This document shows positions 44,901-57,029 of a stretch of DNA of 64,000 nucleotides, in pieces. The position numbers and the translations under genes are program-made. The DNA is from Favolaschia claudopus (Eukaryota > Basidiomycota > Agaricomycetes > Agaricales > Mycenaceae). The stretch spans positions 248,001 to 312,000 of the forward strand of contig JAWWNJ010000153.1 of assembly GCA_037176885.1 (NCBI GenBank), given 5' to 3'. How positions within the stretch are numbered: the first letter of the stretch is position 1; each line of letters begins with the position of its first letter. The notes under the pieces were generated by a model, which searched no databases, was not told the origin of the DNA, and saw only the letters and a list, made by a program, of their open reading frames with translations.

Positions 44901-46402
44901 GTCTCGCGGATGTCTTTCATCAGTAAAGAGAGGTACTGCTGAAAGACTCGAACAATTAAGTCAGGTCGATCGTTCGCAGTTTGTCCAGGTGACAATTGGG
45001 AAGTAATTTCTGGCCAGCGAGGATTTGTCGTGAACGTGATGAAGAGTGTAACCGGCCCAAGAGCTTTACGCAGCGCTAAACAATCAGAGATATTCGCGGC
45101 TGACCACGCAGGTGAATGCACGAAAGATGAGGGCAAGCGGATGTTGTCAGCCGGATCATCGTCCCCTTCAGCACTCAGAAATTCCTCTTCATCAGGATCG
45201 GAGTGCTGATTCTGACGAATATAGGTAAGTCTCGCTTCCTCAACTGAACTCCAGGCGTCCACCAGCCATTCCCCTGGAGACATTAGTAAAATTGGAACGG
45301 CAATTTCGAGTCAACATACCTGTTAGACGCGAAAATATTGACATTTGGGGGCCATTCAAGAAGAAACGCGACCGATACCACCTGGCTTGACTGAATTTGG
45401 CGCCGTCATGTGTTTGCAGAGAGGTGGACCACCCCATTGTACCATGAGGCAATAGAAGGAGATAGTGTAGTGGTTCTATATACGGCGAAAGGACGTCAAG
45501 ATAAATGGGTTTGTCGTTTCCTTTGCGCTGGATAACCAATTTCCTGCGGGAAGGCTCAGAGGCGGGAGCGAGAGAGATGATAGCAGCAATTTCTCGAGCA
45601 GATGCGTCCGAATGCTCGAGATGGAGAGCGATGTCGGAGTTGTCGGCAAACGATTTCAAGTCTTGCAATTTCTGTATGAACGGGTTAATTCGGTTTAAGC
45701 CCGCGAGCAGAGCAGTAATCCATGCTGCGGGAATCTCGAAGTCTGCGCCGCGGTTGAAAAGAGCGTCTGGATCGTAGATGAACCAACGAAGGGCGTGCTG
45801 TCCCTCATTTACAGGTAGGATACGATGATACGTTCTCCCACCTTCCAGAGTGACGGCGGAAATTCCAGGTCCGAATTTCATGAAGCTGCCATCCTCAACG
45901 GCAATTGCGGTGAGCGTAACGATGTTGTTCAATTTGCGAGATAAACCTGCCGTCTTTCGGTTGTTGATAAATGTGTCCCACTCAGTTGGATAGGGCGGAA
46001 GGAGCGGTACATTGTGACGACCTTTAGGTCCACAAACGAAGCATTTGTCGTGTATTCTCTCGCCAGTGAGAGCCTCGATTTTTCGTTACGATTATTTCTC
46101 GGGAAATGGGATAGTTACAACACACGCACCTTTATCCCACATATTTTACAGTTCCTATTCCATCGAAGGCGAAGAGGCTCCGCAATTTGGGACTTGTTCA
46201 GAGCCCAGACACGATCCCACCATTGACTCTGAACCTGTCCCGAGTGAACCAAATTGGTCCGAGCCACACGCCGAGCAGCAGAGTTAACGTTGCGGTGTTG
46301 CTCATGCTCAGCCAAGGTCTCGTTTTGTCGCCGCAGTCTTTGCGCGTTTCGTCGCAGGCGACGATGATATTCAGCTTCAGTCTCGTCTTCCGAGGCAGCC
46401 AT
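41912..46402 (-). CDS. Helitron Rep-helicase (RepHel)
   Basis: HUH endonuclease fused to a Pif1-family helicase. The start is MAASEDETEAEYHRRLRR. A zinc finger joins across intron 1 (CKICGIK plus CFVCGPKG). The Rep domain has the HUH motif 'KRGLPHEHIAVA' and the two-tyrosine motif 'YLFKYFFK'. The helicase part has Walker A 'GRAGRGKTY', Walker B 'VIDEIGGLH', motif III 'GDFRQ' joined to 'VAPVVRFGG', and motifs V/VI 'CYATTFNGCQGLTVQ' and 'HGQLYSAMTRV'. I checked introns after IK, RLT, DERG, DEQ, FRQ and AGKE; all restore frame and no unexplained stop was found. The protein nicks and unwinds the element for rolling-circle transposition. It looks intact and potentially autonomous. Confidence 0.88.
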
Positions 46403-46724
46403 TGAGAAAAGATTGGTATGCGAAGGCAGCTGAGTGTCGGAAGACTCAAACGTGGGTGCAGTGGTTTGGGGAGAAAGTGATATATTGAGACGACTACGTG
46501 TACGGGCGCTTTGAGACTGCGCCAAAGGCAGGTATAAATAGCAGTTGGATGTCCATGATAGACTGTGCAGTGGGAAAAGCGTAGAAAGCAGGACGATGGA
46601 AGAGGAGAGGCGGACTGAAAAGGCAGCGTGAGATTTTGATATGGAACGGTCTGGAATGTGATAAGCGAGCGGAGTTTTAAAAGCTTCGGACAGGCGCAAT
46701 CTTATAAAGAGGGTGATTGGAGGA

Positions 46725-47912
46725 TACCATACAAAATTTCTCCGAGAAATGGCTGGACGACTACACAGGCCGAAAACCGTACAATTGCCAAGAGGACAAC
46801 TTCTATTACACAGGAGTGGTGATTGGACGTGAAGATTTCTCCTCATCCAAGGTAGAAGTCAGGCGCGTAGAGAATTACAAGTATGACACCGGATGGTGGG
46901 AGACTCTCGTCATAGAGCGTGAGGATGAGGAAGATGTCCGAATCCAGGAGCTCACTGCTTGCGGCGAAAGAAAAGGTTTGCCGTTCTTCTGCTGGGAAAG
47001 GCCCTACATCTATTTCAAGAATTGGCTTCGTTCTTCGTCTATGTCGATAGCGACGCTGGACGACGCTGCCTTCGCGGAGCGTTTCTTTCATGTCGTTGAT
47101 TCCGATCATGGCGACTGCCGTATGTGTTACCTTTGTGTTTGTGGATTGTCCCTCATTGATAGTGCACGCATCCATTCAGTGCATCGTTACGAAACTCCTC
47201 GTGCTCTACCATGCATATCATACGGAGGAATCGAGAAAACACAGTATGACGGTGAAATTCAAGAGCTGTTACGCGCCGCACGCACTGGGTCGACAAATAT
47301 CGTTGCTGCCATCGCTGCTGGGTTTCGAGGAAAGGACCTTTGGCCCGCCCTGGCGAACGACTTCGGAGCCTGGATGATTACGCGCCCGGACATGTGAGTG
47401 CCTCACCGCAGCGAAATCTGTTTCACTCATAATCAACTGTTAGATGGCCTACGGCGTCGCCCGAACCCGATTCCCCTTGCCCAATGCCGCTTCGCTCAGG
47501 GTCTGAAACCATTTTGCACACATTGCCTCAAGAACTTGTTCTTCAGATTCTCCCGCTCCTGCCCCTGCATGATCTGCTTTCCCTGCAGCTGCTTTCGCAT
47601 AGCGTCAGAGCCCTCGTCTCACCTCTCCTTGACGAGACACTCTGGCATCACGTACACAGCGGCAGTTTTCGGTGGGTGCTGCCCGTTGCCGAGGTGGAAG
47701 GCGAAGTCAAGCGTGCTAACTCGGTCGCAATGAAATGGTCGCCGAGCTCTTTGAGCGATTCCGCACTCGAGTGCGTTCTGGACTCGAAGGATTTTCCATT
47801 TGTCTCTTTTATCAGGAAATGTGTGCAGGGTTCTGATTCAATGAGGAATCGCCGACGCCTATGGGGAATCTCTCAACAGTTCAAACTGTTGTGGGAGAAG
47901 AGATATTCTTGA
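46725..47912 (+). pseudogene. F-box gene, 3' part, split by the Helitron
   Basis: Begins without an ATG directly at the Helitron end with 'YTIQNFSEKWLDDYTGRK', then 'FYYTGVVIGREDF'. An intron after 'DHGDC' (GTATGT to CATTCAG) joins 'LHRYETPRALPCISYGG'; a second intron after 'TRPDM' joins 'WPTASPEPDSPCP'. The F-box core is 'LPQELVLQILPLLPLHDLLS' followed by 'HSVRALVSPLLDETLWHH', and the protein ends LLWEKRYS. Having the F-box in the C-terminal part after a long N-terminal domain is a known basidiomycete architecture. The upstream exon lies at 41767-41837, beyond the Helitron, so the gene is interrupted. Confidence 0.7.
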
Positions 47913-49982
47913 GTTGTGGTACGCACGGACTTGTCGAGCACGATCAATCTGAGTCCTTATGTTTTTTTGCCTCATAAATTTGACCCAGTTTCTGAAGAAT
48001 CTACGGCAGCGTAATTGTGGAATAGTCCATTTTACTATCAAAATAATACCAACGCCGATCACGGTCAGAAGCTAATCACTACATGACAAGTATACACCGT
48101 TCGGTCACCTCAAGACAGCAGAAGCGCTGTACTCGAAACGCGGAATCTTGGGATATGACACTGCTCGTCGCCTCGACAGGTATACGCCGTCTCAAAACTC
48201 GAGAACTCCGCCTGCATGAACGATTTGAAAATTATGTGCATGTCAATGACAGTCTCGTCCTCGGGGATTGACTCCCAAACGCTCATGTGGATGAACTTTG
48301 CCGGTAAGGAGCTGTGTTGTTGATCATTAGTGGTGCCCCTCACTGTTCGAGTTCTTTGCTTTCGCTCTCAATCTCTCAAGTTGTTTTCCCCGTACGTTCT
48401 TCCGTGAACATCTGTTAGTGCTATCTTTCGAAAAGATCGCGATGCAAGTTGAACTTTCCTTTGCGATTCTATATGTGCTGAACAAAAGCCAACACCGAAT
48501 CTCAAAAACAGACTATATTCTCAAGAACTCTTGCAGGTATTGATATACCTTCTTGCGGACACTACCGGCGTGTGCCCCTCGTCGCACCGCTGGCTCAAAT
48601 CATAGTTTAGGCAATTCAAGGAGTTAGTACTATTAGAATAGAACTCTTGAAGCTTGAGAGTGGTTCACCGTGAAATTTTGACATCAGTCTTGCGAGGGAA
48701 TCTTGCTCCTTCTCGTCAATTTCAACTATACGATTTTGGATCTGCACTTCTTCCCATTGTACCCTACTGTGTTGTTACTGTAAATATTATTAAATACTCA
48801 TCCATTCCGTTTTCGGAGGCGACTTTTGCGCAAGCCAGGTTTAGATACCTATATGCATTGTAGCCGTGTTCAGGGTTTGTATAGCTACTTTCGACAAAAC
48901 GCAATCACTTGGTAAGTACCGTCATCGTCGGCTGATACGCATCATGCGAGACTTTCGTCGATATTTCTGTCAGTGTCAGTGTCGGTGTCAGAGTTAGTCG
49001 ATATGGGCGCGGGGAGGGCAGACCGACGCCGTGCAGCCTTGTAAGTAGCTAAGCGGAGAACAGTTTTGAACAGCGAGAACTAGAAATAGATAGATTGGGG
49101 ATTGTGGTTGAAAATATCGAACCTTTGCTACCTTTGCTTTGAGCAATGCCAAGGAGAGAGATTTTCGTGCTGCAAATCAGTAGGTACGCCCGCACATCAC
49201 TATCACGCGTAAAAATCGACTCTGTTCAACTTAGTAGTGAAAATCTATCTATTTCCGTGAGCAAGTCCGCGTCCACCGCCGGCGGGCAATCTCCGGAACC
49301 CGGGTAACTAATAAAGACTCTCACCTGGACAAGAAACGGGGTTTTTTATAGCTCCAACAACACGCCTCTTGATGCTCCACGAAGGAAGGAACGTTTCCGA
49401 TGTCGGAGGATAGGCATTCGTGGAAATACCTACAGCATTCAGGCAACAGGCTGGGGAACGCCACCAAAATAAGACAATTTGCAAATTGCCACGAAAATCC
49501 TCGTTGGCGGATCAGGCACCGAGGCGAAACACTCGAAGATCAAGCTGGGGATTTCTTTGTGGGAATCGAGTGGGGGTTCGAAGGACAGAATCAATGACAC
49601 GCCTGCTTCCCTTCTCCGCTTAACTCGGTCCGCCCCACGCGGCATCCACGGCAGTCGAGCCGATGCCGTCATTCCGAAGGCAGATGCGAATCAGCAGGCA
49701 ATGCCGATCTGTCAACGGACGGTCCGAAGCCGACGCTGATTTTGCAATTTGCCTTTCGCTCTTCTTCTTCCACGACACACGACGGGGGTGTGTTTCGTGC
49801 GTTTCCCTGCAGCACGACACGACTCGTACGACCTGGTTGAGTGATCAACCAACGACTCCGACGAGCGAAGAAGAAAGCAGGCACGACATCATCATCATCG
49901 CTAAAACGAGACCCGAGCCGAGCGACGCTAGCCCCACATCCACCCACCATCCCACCCATCCTCGCCTCCCAGGACCCACACG
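47913..49982. other. Intergenic with short GTCAGT repeat
   Basis: No gene seen. A GTCAGTGTCAGTGTCGGTGT microsatellite lies at about 48969-48992. AAATAGATAGATT (about 49084) recurs inverted as AATCTATCTATTT (about 49242), a possible hairpin or small element. The right end is the promoter of the glucanase. Confidence 0.45.
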
Positions 49983-52900
49983 ATGACCACGTCCGCCCAC
50001 CACCCCGACATCGACGACGCAGACGAAGCGACCTACTCCTCCCTCGCCCCCATCACCCCGCCGTCCCGCCCTTTCGCACCCTCTCCAGGCACACCCACCC
50101 CGCACCCCGGCTCCCTCCGCGACTCCGCGTCCTCCTTCCCCACGTACACGGACACGACAAACCGCAACTCCACGTCCACCCCGTCTGCGGGGCTGTTGCC
50201 CGCGGGCGCGGCTGCTGCAGCCGCCCATAATGTTAATCATAATCGGGATTCGTATAACCCGTACGACGAGCCGCGCGACGTGGGTGAGAAGGGTGCGCCC
50301 CTCGCCGACTCCGACGCAGCCAATACCGGACGCAAAAGACGCGGCTTCGCCTTCCCACGAACCCGACGCGCGCTCCTCACCCTCCTCGCACTCCTCCTCA
50401 TACTCCTAGTCCTCGTCATCGCCCTCCCCGTCGCTCTCACACGACACCACCACCACTCCGCTGCTGCCTCCTCCGGGGGCGGAGGTGAAAATACCGGTGG
50501 AACTGGGGACAGTGGTGGAGACGGCGGCGGAGGAGATGGGGGTGGCGGGGGAAATCAGAATAGTTTGATTGTTGGAGGCGACGGCAGCACGGTCACAACC
50601 GACGACGGGGAGACGTTCGTGTATAATAATTCGTTTGGGGGGTTCTGTGCGTGTTTTCCTTTTCCTTTTCCTCCCCTCACCACATACACCGTTCTGACGC
50701 CTCGTATAAACAAGGGGTATCGTCTTCCGCAAACCAAGACCCCTTCCACCCCGCCCTCGCAGCGCAGCCCAACTCCTGGACGCCCCCGCTCAACCAGAGC
50801 TGGGTCTGGGGCAGGGATAGAGTGTATGGAGTGAATCTGGGCGGGTGGTTCGTCTTGGAGCCTTGTGAGTCTGTTCTTCTCTTCTCTTCCCTTCCTTTTA
50901 TTGGGTTTTCTTCACACATATCTTCGTTCTCGCGTTACATCGAGCACCCTTTCCCCACAATTCCCTCCATTTGTCCCGCTGGACTTTTCGCGCTCTGCGC
51001 GTTCTTCCCTTCTCGTTACAGTACCCCCGCCCGTTCATCCATCACCGAATCTCGCAAACTTTGTTGTGTCCGTTTCTGATTATCCTTCTTCTCTGTTCCA
51101 TTCCATCCCCTACTCATACGCTTACTCTTACATACTCTTCCCCTTCTTTTTGCACCTTCGTTCTCTGTTCTTGCCTGCAAATGCTAAACCTCCTCCCCAG
51201 TCATCGCCCCATCCCTCTTCCAGCCCTACCCCTCCGCCTCGGACGAATGGTCCCTCTCCACGCTCATGCGCGCAGACGGGACGCTGCAGCAGAAGTTGGA
51301 GGCGCATTATGCCAGTTTCATAGTGAGTGGGTTTTGATTTTGTTCTGTGGTTTGATTCGGTTTTTCCTTTGTTCGAGGAATCGAGGGGATTCGGACTTCT
51401 CTCTCGGCTTTCGTCTCCTCGTTCGTTTGAGCGAGCGAGGTACACCCCGACGCCACGCCGTCATGGTGATCGGTTGCGTGTTTCTTGATTTCTTGTCCTG
51501 TCTGCATTGGTGACTGTCTCGCGAGAGCATCGGACGCAGTGATTGTGCGAGTCGGGAAGTGTGGTCTCTGGCGTGTTTCGAGTATGATTTGTACGGGATG
51601 GCGTTCCCGTCTTGTCGAAAAGTCGAGGGCGGTTGACGCTTGGAGTTGGATTCGGCGTGATTCAATTATGAATAACGACTCCTCCCTTTCTTGCTCCCTG
51701 TCTCGATAGGCGGCGACCACGGAGAACCTCGTTTGCGAGAACGAGAACGAGAGCACTGCATGCGTGGCTCGTTGGCGTCGATCGTGGAGTAGCTTCGAGA
51801 AAGAAGCTACGATTCTTTTCACTTCCTACTCTTATCACAGCTTTATTCATCGAACGCACGCCACCGTCGATCCCGCCTTCATCTCGTTCTTACTATCTGG
51901 CTTTTCTTCTCCCGCGACGCGCGCATTCAGGATCGACGGCTCCTCGTACTGCACGCCTTCTCCCGCGACGCCATTACGTCTCCATCCTCATCCTCATTCT
52001 CTTTCTCCCTCCTTCGCTCTTCTTCCTCTTTTCCTCTCTTCCCCGTATCGTCCTCTATTCCACTGTTTGTGTACGATGCTCGACGTACCATATACTGACA
52101 CACTTCTCAGACCGAACGCGACATCGCCCAAATCGCAGGCGCGGGACTAAATTGGGTGCGGGTGCCGATTCCGTTTTGGGCTGTTAGGTGTGTCCCTGTT
52201 TCTTTATCTCTTTCTTCCTCTCCTTCGCTTTCCTCCCTCGTGTTATTGCTCCTTTGCGTTCCAACTTCGTCACATCCCACATTCATCCGCTCCTTTATCT
52301 CGTTGCTTCCTTTCTCTAAATTCATTTCTAATAACCTTTAAATTTCTTTTTAATAACCTCCCTTCTCTTCTCCCCCCACAGCACCTGGCCCAACACCGGC
52401 GTTGAGCCCTCCGGCACCACCGAATCCGAGCCCTTCCTCGCGGGCGTCGCATGGCCCTACATTGTCCGCCTGCTTAATTGGGCCAGGAAGTATGGGATTC
52501 GCGTGAATTTGGATCTGCATACTGTGCCGGGGTCGCAGAATGGTGGGTGTCTTTGCTTGATTTAGATTCGCTTTGCTTCTTGCTGTTTCTTCCTGCTCTA
52601 TCTAAAAGCGCGAAGTCTGATTCTCGCTTCCTTGCGCTCGAGTCTTCTTCTTCCCCCTTTTCGCGAAATCGGTCGGTCGCCGCTAACCCCCGCCCCTCGC
52701 AGGCTTCAACCACTCCGGCAAAGGCGGCCAAGTGAACTTCCTCAACGGCATCATGGGGATCGCGAACGCGCAGCGCACGCTGGATTATATTCGAATTATC
52801 ACGGAGTTTGTGAGTCAGCCGGAGTGGCGGGATGTGGTGGGGATGTTTGGGATTGTTAATGAGGGTGAGTGGTGTCGTTTTTGGTTCCGTTGAACAAGGG

Positions 52901-54232
52901 AACACGAAGAGGAGGATTGAATGCTGATGCACGCACGCTTATAGCTCGGGAGATCAAGATAGGGCAGGATCAGCTGTCTGCTTTGTGAGTCGTCCTCTTG
53001 AAAATCAGAAAGGCTGACCGTAACACGCACAACAGCTACCTCCAAGCACACAACATGATCCGCAGCATAACGGGCATCGGCACGGGCCCATACATCTCCA
53101 TCCACGATGGCTTTCTCGCCGTATCGGCGTGGTCGGGGTTCTTGCCTGGGTCGGATAGGATCGTTATGGATACACATCGTGAGTCGCTCTCCCTTATTAT
53201 CTTCTTTTACGAAAATACGGAGAGTTGATGCTTTCACAGCCTATTTCGCATTCAGCGGGAATCCACAGACGGAGCCGATCTCGACGGGGACGGACCCCGA
53301 CGACGCGGGTGGGCAGTGGCCGAGGTTGGCGTGTAATAGTTGGGGGTCGTCGTTGAACAATAGGTGCGTCACGTCTGCTTCTCCATCTCGTCTCATCTTC
53401 ATTCTCTTATCTCACTCAATCGACGTTTTTCTTCTCTTTTGCAGCCGCAAAAACTTTGGCGTCACCATCGCCGGCGAGTTCAGCAATGGGTACAACGATT
53501 GTGGGTTATTCTTGAACGGCGTGAATGGGACGCATTCGTTTGGTGGAGATTGCGATGATTGGCAGGATTCGTCGAATTGGGATGATGGTACGAAGGCGGG
53601 GGTGAAGGCATTTGGGATGGCGTCGATGGACGCGTTGGGGGATTGGTTTTTCTGGACTTGGAAGGTGCGTATTTTTTTTCCCCTATCTCAATCTTATTTC
53701 TCTTTCTCTATATCTTTGTTGTTGCCGACGCTAGAACTGAACGAACGAATCCTAGATCGGCCCCGCCCTCGACGGCGTCATCCGCTCTCCCCTCTGGTCC
53801 TACCAACTCGGCCTCGAAAACGGCTGGATCCCCACCGACCCACGCACCGCCGTAGGCAAATGCGCCGCCCTCGGCGTCCAAGGCTCCTCCTTCTCAGGCA
53901 CCTTCAGCTCCTGGCAAACCGGCGGCTCAGGCGCAGGCACCATCGCCGCCGTGGCCACGCGCTCGTTCGGCCAGTGGCCGCCCGCGACGCTGTCGAATGT
54001 GGATGAGGACGCGATGACGCTGCTGCCGACGTATACGCCGACGGGGGCGGTGCCGACGTTGACGTATACTACGCCGGCGGGGAGTGTGACGACGGCGGCG
54101 CCGACGGTGAGTGTTGGGGATGGGTGGTTTGATAAGGGGGATACGGCGGGGTATGCGACGACGGTAGCGGGGTGCACGTATCCTGCGGCGTGGAGTGCGT
54201 TGGATCTGCCGATGCCGACGGAGAGGTGCTGA
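49983..54232 (+). CDS. GH5 exo-beta-1,3-glucanase, membrane-anchored
   Basis: Glucan 1,3-beta-glucosidase of glycoside hydrolase family 5 (GH5_9 type), acting on cell-wall beta-1,3-glucan. A cytoplasmic Ser/Pro/Ala-rich N-terminus of about 130 residues is followed by one TM segment ('RALLTLLALLLILLVLVIAL'), so it is a type II membrane protein. A Gly-rich linker precedes the catalytic domain: 'VYGVNLGGWFVLEP', 'GAGLNWVRVPIPFWAV', 'GIRVNLDLHTVPGSQN', the acid/base Glu in 'FGIVNE' and the nucleophile Glu in 'TIAGEFSNGYNDC'. The end is DLPMPTERC. About ten introns, one of 789 nt (51322-52110), join 'YASFI' to 'TERDIAQIAG'. Probably involved in wall remodelling. Confidence 0.88.
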
Positions 54233-55837
54233 GTGTTGTGGGAGGTGGTGGCGGGATGACTTACAAACTGGATATTTTAAATACGGACCTGTTATTATCT
54301 ACTTACTTACCTCGGTATCTACATGGTTGCTTAGTTGCATGGTACTTATCCGTCACCGATTTAGCTCTCGCTTGTATTTACAGTGATAAAGGCTGCATGT
54401 TCTCTCGATGTTCGGGGTGTTTCTTCGATTTTGTGTTACCCTCCATCGGTCATCCCGCAGTCTTATCTGCTGAAGTTATCACCCTCATTCCCCCGGTACT
54501 AGCGTAGCTGTAAACAAAGCGGCGCCACAGGCAAACGGCTCCCGGTGCAAACGTTCGTCGTTTCCACGACTCTGGATAAAATTGAGATCCTCCGCTGAAG
54601 CGCCTTCTTGCTCTCCCAACTTCGACGACGATGTTGCCCATCATCTTCGAAATTCTCGCCATATTCTTCATCTCATCGCTGCTCGTCGTCTCCATTCTTG
54701 CGGTCCTACCAAAGCCATTCAGCAATTTTCCCATGTTGGTAGCATCGGAAATTGCCTTTTTGTTCACACTCCTTGTGCTGGCTCTACGGAGAGCTTTAAA
54801 TTGGGAGGCTCGGTCGACGGCAGATGTGTTGGAGCTTGAAGAAAATGTTTCTCTGAGCAACACCATCGTGGAGATCACTGGCAGCAGAAAGGAAGGACGA
54901 GTGGAGTTTGGCTGAATTCGTATGAGGTGTGTATCTATTCGTGAAGCGTCGACTGGTCCACTGATTGCTGATTCTGCTGAATACAGACAGCGATAGAGAA
55001 TTTCGCTGATCTCATGTTCAATCGCTACAAATTTCACTCAGTAAACTGTTCGATACAACAACATTTCAGTACTCAGTATCGATCATTTCGATCATTGATC
55101 TGATCAACTTCCCGGCAACGTCCGACGCACCTTGTCGTCTCCCCCTCACTTCAAATCGATCTAACCTGCATACTCCTTCGAAACCCGCTCAAAACTTGAA
55201 GTATCCCGACCCTTTCATTGCACCCTACGAATAGCAGTCCTACAGCCCTCCTTCGAGTCTCATTCTGCGTCTCGCACCGGGCTCAAGCCTCCTGCCCAGT
55301 CAGGAAAATGCCGACTCTCCACCGCGGCACTATCGCGTTTTGCTCTCGGATAACGGACCACTTCTAGTCCCTAGTTCAGTCATTGTCTTCTCCCCGCTGC
55401 TATCAATGGAGGTCTCTAAAACTCCAGACCACACTGCGACTGAACCACCGACTCCGAAGAATAAGACCGAGTTGTGTCTTTATCTGTCTTACAACAATCT
55501 TTCAGGATGCATCTTGTCACGATGGCTGGACCGAATGGAGGGATGCACACGCTCTCGTATCGGCGTCCTCAAATTCATGTGATTTGGCAGGCCATTTCTT
55601 CACGACTGCTTGACGACTGCTGCGGAGGAAGTCTGATATGCACCTGTATGGACGCAGACGGCATCGATGCCAGAGTTCGAAGATTCTCAGCATGGAGATA
55701 CGCTGCGCGGAGCGTCGGATCCTTTGTGGCCGACGGTTCACAATTACGACTTCCAGGTCCGGTGACTGATTCCCGCATGATGGGTGTTTTCCATACAAAA
55801 ACCAGAAATCTCACCAACGCAAGCGAGCGCGTCCATC
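54233..55837. other. Intergenic; possible small membrane-protein ORF
   Basis: A plus-strand ORF at 54631-54915 (94 residues) has two hydrophobic segments ('IIFEILAIFFISSLLVVSI', 'IAFLFTLLVLALRRAL') and could be a small membrane protein. A longer minus-strand frame overlaps it, so coding status is open. The rest shows no motif; the right end is the promoter of the secreted-protein gene. Confidence 0.3.
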
Positions 55838-56769
55838 ATGGTCCTCCTCCGCTCACTCATCGCAGCTGCGATCCTCACCCAAACCGCTCTCGCACTCACC
55901 CCAGTGGGGCACACTCCATCTGGCGCGCCAATATATGAGGCCCCATTTGGATCGCGCGTCCTCCAAGTCGGACGAGACATGAAGGTCTTCGCGCCAAACG
56001 GGACGGTCATCCACACATTTGCGAATGCAGTCCCGCAAAGCTCGACGTCAGCCCCCATACGCCGCCAGGTTCTTAGCGACGCCGCTGCTTCCGTTCAACT
56101 TACCAATACATCCGACTTGTTGGAGTCATTGAATACCACGATCGTCGTTCCACCTCCACCGACGACGTTTAACAGTCAGCTTATGTGGGTGGCTGGCAGC
56201 ATCAAAATTCCGGGGAATGATGGCGTTCCATTTGCCTCTCTGCGTGCTGTGCTCCAGGTATGGATTACAATAATATCTACAACAAAAATCTCAGTGATTT
56301 CATCTATTCATCTTAGTACGGCGCCACGGCCATCCAGGGCGGCCCTTTTTGGACCATCGCCGCCCAGCTCGAATTACTTCCAGACGGCGGCCTTCTCCAA
56401 ATCTCACGTCCCGGCTTCGATCCAACCGTTAGTGCTGGCACCTCTATCTCCACCAGCGTCGTGCATACGGACGAGGGCGACGGGGTTTTCTGGTATATCG
56501 CAGCGTTCGACAATATTCCCGGCAGTTCCAACATACAAGTTGGGTTCCAGATGCCCGCCAGTGGTGCGGTGATTGGTATGGAGGAGGAGGGAGTGTTCCA
56601 GAGTAGCGAGTACCCCGCCGAGCCGCTCACTTTTGCGAATACGAGTTTGAAGCTGACGAGTGGATTCCCTGATATCATGTGGGACACTTCCAGCGATTCG
56701 GTTTCAGGGGCGTATGTGACGGTCGACAAGGATGGGTCGGAGGACGCTGAGATTACGATACATTTTTGA
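55838..56769 (+). CDS. Secreted protein of unknown function
   Basis: Two exons, 55838-56257 and 56317-56769, 290 residues. The N-terminus MVLLRSLIAAAILTQTALA is a clear signal peptide with a cleavage site after ALA. Several N-x-S/T sites follow (NGT, NTS, NTT). The mature protein begins LTPVGHTPSGAP; exon 2 has 'QGGPFWTIAAQLELLPDG' and 'HTDEGDGVFWYIAAFDN', a beta-rich pattern that could be a lectin-like or jelly-roll fold, but I do not recognise the family. The start is chosen because it gives the signal peptide; an in-frame Met 18 codons upstream does not. Confidence 0.75.
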
Positions 56770-57029
56770 CTGTAAACTAGGTCATTGTGGCCGATAAATC
56801 AATGGTATATAAACCGTTCAATGACCTCATTCCAGGCAGATATCCCATTATAGAAACACAAGAGACACACTGAAAACTTGGAGAAACATCGGTGAATGCC
56901 GAGAATCCTTCAATAAATCGTAACATTTTTCATAATTCAATTCCCAGATATAACCCAATTCAGAAAAATCACAACCAATACATCTTCGAATCATTCCTTT
57001 GACTTAACATTTATTCCTCCGTCCAATGC

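Larger units (their letters stand above)
41838..46724 (-). mobile_element. Helitron, apparently complete
   Basis: Rolling-circle transposon of 4.9 kb on the minus strand. The 5' end is TCCTCCAATCACCC after a host A, and the 3' end is CTTG followed by a host T, so it lies between A and T as Helitrons do. A perfect hairpin, GACGGCGC-TTC-GCGCCGTC (41847-41865), ends nine bases before the 3' terminus, the canonical position. CTTG departs from the usual CTRR. The ends are independently supported by restoration of the F-box reading frame. Confidence 0.78.

Noticed and set aside
51307..51822. 171-codon minus-strand open frame inside the glucanase gene
   Set aside because: It spans the long intron plus flanking exon; the composition is the mirror of CT-rich sequence and no motif is present.
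54450..55037. 195-codon minus-strand open frame opposite a small hydrophobic ORF
   Set aside because: Composition looks like an antisense shadow; no domain and no conserved segment.
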